Below, piece after piece: positions 1-4,637 of a stretch of 6,052 bases of DNA. Positions within the stretch are counted from its first letter, which is position 1. The number at the start of each line of letters is the position of its first letter. The position numbers and the translations under genes were made by a program. The DNA comes from GCA-2746235 sp049609225 (lineage in GTDB: Bacteria; Planctomycetota; UBA1135). A model generated the notes under the pieces. It ran no database searches. It was given only the letters and a program-made list of their open reading frames with translations, and was not told where the DNA came from. The stretch covers positions 1 to 6,052 of the forward strand of contig JBMYYH010000134.1 in NCBI GenBank assembly GCA_049609225.1, written 5' to 3'.

Positions 1-255
1 GAAGAGCGTGGCGTCGGCGAGACGGCAGCCTGTGGAAGCGGTGCCTTGGCAGTCGCTGCAGTGGCCTGGGAGCTTGGCGCAGACGACCGCATTGGCGTCT
101 CGATGCCCGGTGGGAGGTTGGAAGTGGAGCGTGGTCGAGAGGGCGAAATTCGCCTGCGCGGGGCCGCACGGACCGAACCTGGAAAGAGCCTTTCGGAGCT
201 TCTTCGGAGCAGCCCTAATGCCAGTAGAGAAAGGGGTTTAGGACGTCGCTCCTAA
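1..255 (+). CDS. dapF: Diaminopimelate epimerase, C-terminal part (5' end outside window)
   Basis: DapF interconverts LL- and meso-2,6-diaminopimelate in the cytoplasm, without a cofactor, using two cysteines as acid and base. The product feeds peptidoglycan cross-bridges and lysine synthesis. The visible 84 codons (frame starting at base 1) open with the family signature EERGVGETAACGSGA. The Glu-Arg pair at visible residues 2-3 matches the substrate-binding pair of characterised DapF. Cys11 (bases 31-33) matches the second catalytic cysteine, with the same eight-residue spacing from the Arg. The 'GVSMPGGRLEVE' strand that follows is also typical. After the usual family end, around 'LRGAARTEPGK', there is a basic, apparently unconserved tail of about 22 residues ending in LGRRS. 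The first catalytic cysteine and the start lie upstream of the window. The identification is firm because the active-site motif is nearly exact. Confidence 0.93.
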   Translation, partial: EERGVGETAACGSGALAVAAVAWELGADDRIGVSMPGGRLEVERGREGEIRLRGAARTEPGKSLSELLRSSPNASRERGLGRRS

Positions 256-331
256 GGGATTAAGGCTTCCCTGAAAGAGCTGGAAATGGTGCAATAGGGG
301 CCGTTTTCCGGTGCCCCCCGGACCTACGCCC
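256..331 (+). promoter_or_regulatory. gyrA leader with GC-rich hairpin
   Basis: This is the gap between the dapF stop and the preferred gyrA ATG. It contains a hairpin: GGGG (297-300) pairs with CCCC (314-317), and CCG (301-303) pairs with CGG (309-311), with a TTTTC loop and a two-base TG bulge at 312-313. No T-tract follows, so it does not look like an intrinsic terminator for dapF. It overlaps the alternative GTG start at 311, which favours the ATG at 332 if the hairpin forms. I see no convincing -35/-10 pair here, so gyrA may be read through from dapF or use a promoter I cannot recognise. The regulatory role is inferred. Confidence 0.35.
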
Positions 332-2800
332 ATGGCCGAGAATCCAGTCCCCACCCTGCAGCCGATCCCGGATGCATTGATCGAAAAGGAGATGCGTGAT
401 AGTTACCTCACGTATGCCCTTTCCGTTATTCATGATCGTGCATTGCCCGATGTCCGCGATGGCTTGAAGCCTTCGCAACGACGCATCCTCGTGGCAATGA
501 ATGATCTCCACCTGCGTCCAAGCGCGAAGTACAGAAAGTGCGCGAAGATCGCTGGTGATACTTCGGGTAACTACCACCCGCACGGTGAGTCGGTGATCTA
601 TCCGACCCTGGTGCGAATGGCGCAACCCTTCCGTCTGCGGCATTGCCTCGTCGATGGTCAAGGTAACTTCGGTTCGATCGACGGCGACCCGCCTGCCGCG
701 ATGCGATACACCGAGGCGAAGATGGCCGGTCCAGCAGAAGAGATGCTGATCGACCTGGACAAGGACACGTCAGACCTGCGCTCCAACTACGATGAAACGC
801 GTATGGAGCCGGTGGTGTTGCCGGGCAAGTTCCCCAACCTGCTGGTCAACGGTTCTGAGGGTATTGCGGTCGGTATGTCCACCGCGCTGCCTCCGCACAA
901 CCTGCTGGAGGTGCTCAACGCGATCCGTTATCTACTCGACAACCCCGATGCCAAGGTCCAAGACCTGATGCAGATCGTGACCGGTCCGGACTTCCCGACC
1001 GGCGGCATCATCTGCGGTCGTGCGGGTATCGCCGAGGCCTACATGACAGGCCGTGGCCGCGTCATCCTGCGCGCCAAGATGCATCTCGAGGAAGGCGGTC
1101 GTGGGCGCGACAGCCTGGTCGTCACCGAGATCCCTTACGAGCGTGAGAAGGCTGCGATCATCGAGAAGATTGCTGCTGAGGTGAAGGCCGAGCGCATCGA
1201 AGGCATCCACGACATCCGTGATGAATCCTCGCGCGAGGGCATGCGCCTGGTCATCGACCTGAAGAAGGACGGCGATCCGGTCGTGGTCGAGAACCTGCTG
1301 TACAAACACAGCTCGTTGCAGATCACCTATGCGATCCGCAACACGGCCTTGATCGAAGGCCAGCCACGCACCTTGAACCTCAAGGAGCTGGTCGCTGCCT
1401 ATCGCGATCACCGCTTCGATGTCATTCGCCGACGCACGCGTTTCCTGCTGAACAAGGCGGAGCATCGCTTGCACATCCTCGAAGGCTTGATGATCGCGAT
1501 TCAGGCGATCGATGAAGTCGTCGAGATCATCAAGACTTCGGAAGACACGCAGGTCGCGCGTCAGCGCTTGGAGGCTACCTTCGAGCTCACGCCGATCCAG
1601 TCGCAGGCCATCGTCGACATGCGCCTCGGTCGTTTGACCGGTCTGGAAGTCGAGAAGCTGCAGAAGGAGATCGATGGCCTGAAGGCCGACATCGCCTGGT
1701 TCCGTCGCATCTTGGCCGAGGATGAGTTGGTCTACAACATCATCCGCGAGGACCTCGATGATCTCGAGAAGAAGTACGCCGAGCCGCGTCGCACCGAGAT
1801 TGGGGAAGGCGTGCAAGACTTCCTCACCGAGGACCTGATCACGGAAGAGACCATGGTGGTCACGGTGAGCAGCCAGGGTTACGTCAAGCGGACTTCGGTG
1901 GACTCCTACCGCGCGCAAGGGCGTGGCGGTCGGGGTATCACCGGCGGCAAGGCGAAGGAAGGCGATGTGTTGTCGCACTTGTTCGTCTGCAGCACGCACG
2001 ATTACTTGTTGGTCATCACCGACCGCGGGCGTCTGTTCTGGCTCAAGGTGTATCGCCTGCCCGAACAGGAACGTACCGCCAAGGGGCGCTCGATCCGCAA
2101 CCTCATCGAAGGCATTCAGCCGGAAGAGAAGATCCGTTCGATCCTCTCCACGCGGAACTTCGATGAAGGCGATTACCTGCTCTTCGCAACCGAGAAAGGC
2201 AAGGTCAAGAAGACCGAGCTCAAGGCTTACTCCAACGTCCGTTCGGCCGGCATCATCGCCACCAAGCTGGAAGAGGGAGATCGCCTCATCGGTACGCGTC
2301 TCGTCAGTGAAGGCAACGAGGTCATGCTGGTTACCGCGCAGGGCCAGGTGGTGCGCTTCCGCGAGGATGATGCACGCGCCATGGGCCGCAATGCTGCGGG
2401 CGTGAAGGGTGCCTCGCTGCGGGATGGCGATAAGGTCGTCGACCTCATCACCGGCACCGAAGAGGAGATGTTGCTGCTGGTCTGCGAAAACGGCTACGGC
2501 AAGCGCACCCAGATCGGTGAGTTCCGTCTGACCAAGCGTGGTTCGCAGGGTGTGGTCGGCATCAAGACCACCGAACGCAATGGCCTGGTGGTCAATGCGC
2601 GCAACGCCACGCGCTGCGATGAGGTGATGTTCTCGACCTCCGGCGGCATGCTGGTCCGGACCAAGGTCGATGAGATCTCCTCGCAAGGCCGCGCCACCCA
2701 AGGTGTGCGTCTGGTCAACCTGAAGTCTGGCGACAAGATCGTCAGCCTCGCTGCAATCCCGCGCGAGGAAGAGGAAGACGAAAGCAACGAGGATTCCTGA
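332..2800 (+). CDS. gyrA: DNA gyrase subunit A
   Basis: GyrA is the breakage-rejoining subunit of DNA gyrase. With GyrB it forms an A2B2 enzyme that uses ATP to introduce negative supercoils. With the ATG at 332 the protein has 822 residues, a normal length. The catalytic tyrosine is Y126 in AAMRYTEA (E. coli Y122). The quinolone-contact helix is HPHGESVIYPTL (82-93), with Ser87 at the E. coli Ser83 position and Pro91 at the Asp87 position. The GyrA box QGRGGRG lies at 529-535 and separates this from ParC. The C-terminal domain shows six blade motifs near residues 514, 563, 620, 668, 718 and 769 (for example TDRGRLFW, TEKGKVKKT, CENGYGKRT), and the protein ends in an acidic tail, REEEEDESNEDS. 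An in-frame GTG at 311 would add seven residues (MPPGPTP); neither start has a good Shine-Dalgarno sequence. The stop overlaps the yqeY ATG (TGATG), implying cotranscription. Confidence 0.97.
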   Translation: MAENPVPTLQPIPDALIEKEMRDSYLTYALSVIHDRALPDVRDGLKPSQRRILVAMNDLHLRPSAKYRKCAKIAGDTSGNYHPHGESVIYPTLVRMAQPFRLRHCLVDGQGNFGSIDGDPPAAMRYTEAKMAGPAEEMLIDLDKDTSDLRSNYDETRMEPVVLPGKFPNLLVNGSEGIAVGMSTALPPHNLLEVLNAIRYLLDNPDAKVQDLMQIVTGPDFPTGGIICGRAGIAEAYMTGRGRVILRAKMHLEEGGRGRDSLVVTEIPYEREKAAIIEKIAAEVKAERIEGIHDIRDESSREGMRLVIDLKKDGDPVVVENLLYKHSSLQITYAIRNTALIEGQPRTLNLKELVAAYRDHRFDVIRRRTRFLLNKAEHRLHILEGLMIAIQAIDEVVEIIKTSEDTQVARQRLEATFELTPIQSQAIVDMRLGRLTGLEVEKLQKEIDGLKADIAWFRRILAEDELVYNIIREDLDDLEKKYAEPRRTEIGEGVQDFLTEDLITEETMVVTVSSQGYVKRTSVDSYRAQGRGGRGITGGKAKEGDVLSHLFVCSTHDYLLVITDRGRLFWLKVYRLPEQERTAKGRSIRNLIEGIQPEEKIRSILSTRNFDEGDYLLFATEKGKVKKTELKAYSNVRSAGIIATKLEEGDRLIGTRLVSEGNEVMLVTAQGQVVRFREDDARAMGRNAAGVKGASLRDGDKVVDLITGTEEEMLLLVCENGYGKRTQIGEFRLTKRGSQGVVGIKTTERNGLVVNARNATRCDEVMFSTSGGMLVRTKVDEISSQGRATQGVRLVNLKSGDKIVSLAAIPREEEEDESNEDS

Positions 2801-3276
2801 TGATTCAGAAGCTCAACGATGAGATCAAGCAGGCGATGCGCGATAAGGCGAAGGCGCGTCTGCAGACTCTGCGTTCGATGATGAACGATCTCAAGAACGC
2901 CGGCATCGAGAAGAAAGGCAACAAGGGGTTGACCGAGGAGGTCGCTTCGCCTGCCGAGTATCTGGAGGAGCCGGAGATGGTCAAGATCCTGCAGAGTGCT
3001 GCGAAGCGTCGGCGTGAGTCGATCGAGCAGTATGTGGAGGGTGGTCGTCCGGAGTTGGCGGAGAAGGAGGAAGAGGAGTTGAAGATCCTCGCCGAGTTCC
3101 TGCCGAAGGCCCTGTCGGAGGAAGACCTCCGCGCTCTCGTCGCCGAAGCGATCGCCGCCGTCGGCGCTGGCTCGATGGCCGACATGGGCAAGGTCATGAA
3201 GGAAGCCCAGCCGAAGATCGCTGGCCGTGCAGACGGCAAAGCGGTCTCGTCGATGGTCAAGGAACTGCTGTCATGA
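2800..3276 (+). CDS. yqeY: GatB/YqeY domain protein
   Basis: This is a 158-residue cytosolic protein of the YqeY family, which is related to the C-terminal tRNA-binding tail domain of the GatB amidotransferase subunit. Its cellular role is not well established; a link to transamidation or tRNA handling is only inferred from that relationship. Family marks run the full length: LNDEIKQAMRDKAKARLQTLR at the start, then KRRRESIEQY, the Glu-rich AEKEEEELKILAEFLPK, the MADMGKVM stretch and GRADGKAVSSMVKELL at the end. Compared with the usual 147-150 residues there is a small insertion around residues 42-58 (LTEEVASPAEYLEEPE). A GAGGA Shine-Dalgarno sequence (2789-2793) sits six bases before the ATG, inside the last gyrA codons, so translation is probably coupled to gyrA. 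Its ATGA overlap with the next gene continues the chain. Confidence 0.93.
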   Translation: MIQKLNDEIKQAMRDKAKARLQTLRSMMNDLKNAGIEKKGNKGLTEEVASPAEYLEEPEMVKILQSAAKRRRESIEQYVEGGRPELAEKEEEELKILAEFLPKALSEEDLRALVAEAIAAVGAGSMADMGKVMKEAQPKIAGRADGKAVSSMVKELLS

Positions 3277-3569
3277 GTCAGGAATTCAAATACGTCTTCA
3301 AGTGGAAGCATGTCCTATGGGGCGTGATCTACGCCGGCATCGTTTTCGGAGCTTCGGTGTTCACCATCGATAAGGCTTTCGAGAAGTCGCAGGAGATCAA
3401 CGAGCATCACATCCTGCAGACCGAACTGCACCTCGGCCCGGAGAAGGCGGAGGAGATGCGCGAGTACAAGTACGGTGCGGACAAGACCTCGGGTCTGTCG
3501 GAGCCGGAAGCCAACGAAGCTGCGGAAGGCGACGTCATGCCGGAAGGCAACGCGTCCACCGAGGACTAG
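3273..3569 (+). CDS. Small single-pass membrane protein of unknown function
   Basis: I do not recognise this 98-residue protein. It begins with a short basic segment (K6, K10, K12, H13), then one hydrophobic stretch at about V14-I32 (VLWGVIYAGIVFGASVFTI). The remaining 66 residues are polar and strongly acidic: 18 Asp/Glu against 6 Lys/Arg by hand count. The positive-inside rule suggests the N-terminus is cytoplasmic and the acidic tail is outside. There is no lipobox, no cysteine and no obvious signal-peptidase site, so it is more likely an anchor than a secreted protein. The last 30 residues look disordered. The ATG overlaps the yqeY stop (ATGA), and an AAGGA Shine-Dalgarno sequence (3259-3263) lies nine bases upstream; both support a real, coupled gene. 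Position before a glycosyltransferase and murJ suggests envelope work, but that is inference only. Confidence 0.75.
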   Translation: MSQEFKYVFKWKHVLWGVIYAGIVFGASVFTIDKAFEKSQEINEHHILQTELHLGPEKAEEMREYKYGADKTSGLSEPEANEAAEGDVMPEGNASTED

Positions 3570-3574
3570 CCTCG
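3560..3574 (+). promoter_or_regulatory. Hairpin containing the glycosyltransferase Shine-Dalgarno, upstream stop codon in the loop
   Basis: CGAGG (3560-3564) is a perfect inverted repeat of CCTCG (3570-3574), with a five-base loop ACTAG (3565-3569). The stem contains most of the Shine-Dalgarno sequence GAGGA (3561-3565) for the ATG at 3575, and the loop holds the TAG stop (3567-3569) of the preceding gene. A ribosome finishing the small membrane protein would melt this stem and expose the site, which would couple the two translations. The sequence is plain to see. The function is inferred, and a five-pair stem is short enough to arise by chance. Confidence 0.4.
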
Positions 3575-4594
3575 ATGCGGGTTGCGCTCGATGTGCGGGT
3601 GCGGGAGGGGAAGTACTCCTCCTTCGTGCGCGTCACCGAGTTGCTGGAGGAAGCGGCGGCGTCGGTAGGACTGGAGCTGGAGCTCTGGAGCGGCGGTGCG
3701 ATGCATGCAGAGGTGCTGTGGAATCCCTTGATGGAGCCCGCGCCAGTGGCGTCGGATGTGCAGCAGGTGATTACGGTGCATGACTGCTCGCCGTTGTTGA
3801 TGGACCCGCGCCCGAAGTTGGAGCGTTGGCGTCGGGCCCGACGGTTCCGCAGTAAGTTCGAGAAGGCAGCGGCGGCGGCAACGGCATTTTCAGCAGTGTC
3901 GGAGCATGTCGCGCAATTGATTCGGAAGGAGTTCCCGCAAGTGCAGGTGCCGGCGACGGTGGTGCCACATTATCCAGCGGCAGGATTCGTTCCTCCGGAG
4001 AGTGGGGCGGAGGCGCCGCATGAGGAGGCTTCCGCGGTACTCCTGGAATACGGCTTGCAGCCAGGTTTCGTCCTGTTCGTAGCGGCATTGCGCAGGCATA
4101 AGAACTGGGAAGGAGCGCTCGAGGCTTGGTCGCAGTTGCCGAAGGAAATCCAGGCAGCAGCTCCGCTGGTCTTGGCGGGTGGCAAGGGTCGGGGAGAGGC
4201 GCGCATGCGCAAGCAACTCCAACGCTTGGGCATGGCATCCTCGGTGCACATCCTGGATGCCGTCGATGATCGTGTTCTGCGCGCGCTCTATGGGCATTGC
4301 GGCGTGATGGTATTCCCAAGCTTCAATGAAGGATTCGGATTGCCACCACTCGAGGCGATGGCTTGTGGCGCACCGGTCGTCGCCAGTGATTGCACGGCGA
4401 TGCCGGAAGTTCTCGGTGCGGCTGCCCTCGCCGTCGATCCATGGTCGGTGCCCAGCATCACCGACGGCTTGCTGCGCATCCTCTCCGATCCTGCCGAGGC
4501 CCGCGCCAGGCGTCAGGCTTCCGTGCAACGTGCAGCCAGCTTCGGCCCGCAACGTACCGGCGAGGCGATGAAGTCTTTGCTCGCCACGCTCTAA
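3575..4594 (+). CDS. Glycosyltransferase, family 4-like (GT-B fold)
   Basis: This 339-residue protein is probably a retaining glycosyltransferase of the GT-B fold that uses a nucleotide sugar; donor and acceptor cannot be told from sequence. The C-terminal half is typical. VLFVAALRRHKNWEGALEA (R173/R174, K176 near the donor phosphates) is followed by PLVLAGGKG, then VMVFPSFNEGFGLPPLEAMACGAPVVASDCTAMPEV in overlapping pieces, which includes the EX7E motif at E252 and E260. The N-terminal half has VITVHDCSPLLMDPRP and TAFSAVSEHVAQLI, as in mannosyl/rhamnosyl-transferase-like members. The usual Gly-rich acceptor loop after the first strand (GGIGRY in many relatives) is replaced by EGKYSSF. It is slightly short for the family, and no membrane segment is visible. 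The start has a GAGGA Shine-Dalgarno nine bases upstream. Third codon positions in the first half favour G strongly. A role in lipopolysaccharide or another surface glycan is plausible but unproven. Confidence 0.88.
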   Translation: MRVALDVRVREGKYSSFVRVTELLEEAAASVGLELELWSGGAMHAEVLWNPLMEPAPVASDVQQVITVHDCSPLLMDPRPKLERWRRARRFRSKFEKAAAAATAFSAVSEHVAQLIRKEFPQVQVPATVVPHYPAAGFVPPESGAEAPHEEASAVLLEYGLQPGFVLFVAALRRHKNWEGALEAWSQLPKEIQAAAPLVLAGGKGRGEARMRKQLQRLGMASSVHILDAVDDRVLRALYGHCGVMVFPSFNEGFGLPPLEAMACGAPVVASDCTAMPEVLGAAALAVDPWSVPSITDGLLRILSDPAEARARRQASVQRAASFGPQRTGEAMKSLLATL

Positions 4595-4600
4595 GTGGCG
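4582..4600 (+). terminator. Inverted repeat around the glycosyltransferase stop (possible weak terminator)
   Basis: CGCCAC (4582-4587) pairs perfectly with GTGGCG (4595-4600) across a seven-base loop that contains the TAA stop (4592-4594). The following bases, TTGGAATAACC, are not a T-tract, so a classical intrinsic terminator is doubtful. The repeat ends exactly where the proposed -35 element of the murJ promoter begins, so it could instead be a regulator site or simply chance. It is listed because it marks the likely operon boundary. Confidence 0.25.
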
Positions 4601-4630
4601 TTGGAATAACCCTCCTTCGGCCGTCATAAT
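4601..4630 (+). promoter_or_regulatory. Putative sigma70-type promoter for a leaderless murJ transcript
   Basis: TTGGAA (4601-4606, four of six matches to TTGACA) and CATAAT (4625-4630, five of six matches to TATAAT) are separated by 18 bases. Seven bases (CCACCCC) separate the -10 box from the murJ ATG at 4638, so the expected transcription start falls on or beside the A of the ATG. No Shine-Dalgarno sequence lies before this ATG, which fits a leaderless message. The boxes are seen directly; promoter activity is inferred. Confidence 0.5.
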
Positions 4631-4637
4631 CCACCCC

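Noticed and set aside
8..241. A 77-codon plus-strand frame overlapping the dapF end
   Set aside because: It is out of frame with the DapF active-site motif, which is nearly exact in the other frame.
255..272. AGGGA/TCCCT inverted repeat just after the dapF stop, as a terminator
   Set aside because: It has only five pairs around an eight-base loop, mostly outside GC-rich context, and is followed by GAAAGAGC rather than a T-tract.
284..296. TGG-TGCAAT as an extended -10 promoter for gyrA
   Set aside because: The hexamer lacks the critical second-position A and has no -35 partner, so I could not support a promoter.
932..2701. A 589-codon open frame on the minus strand opposite gyrA
   Set aside because: It lies entirely antisense to the well-conserved gyrA and reflects GC-rich codon structure. 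Its translation shows no family motif and is the low-complexity D/L/A-rich type expected of an antisense shadow.
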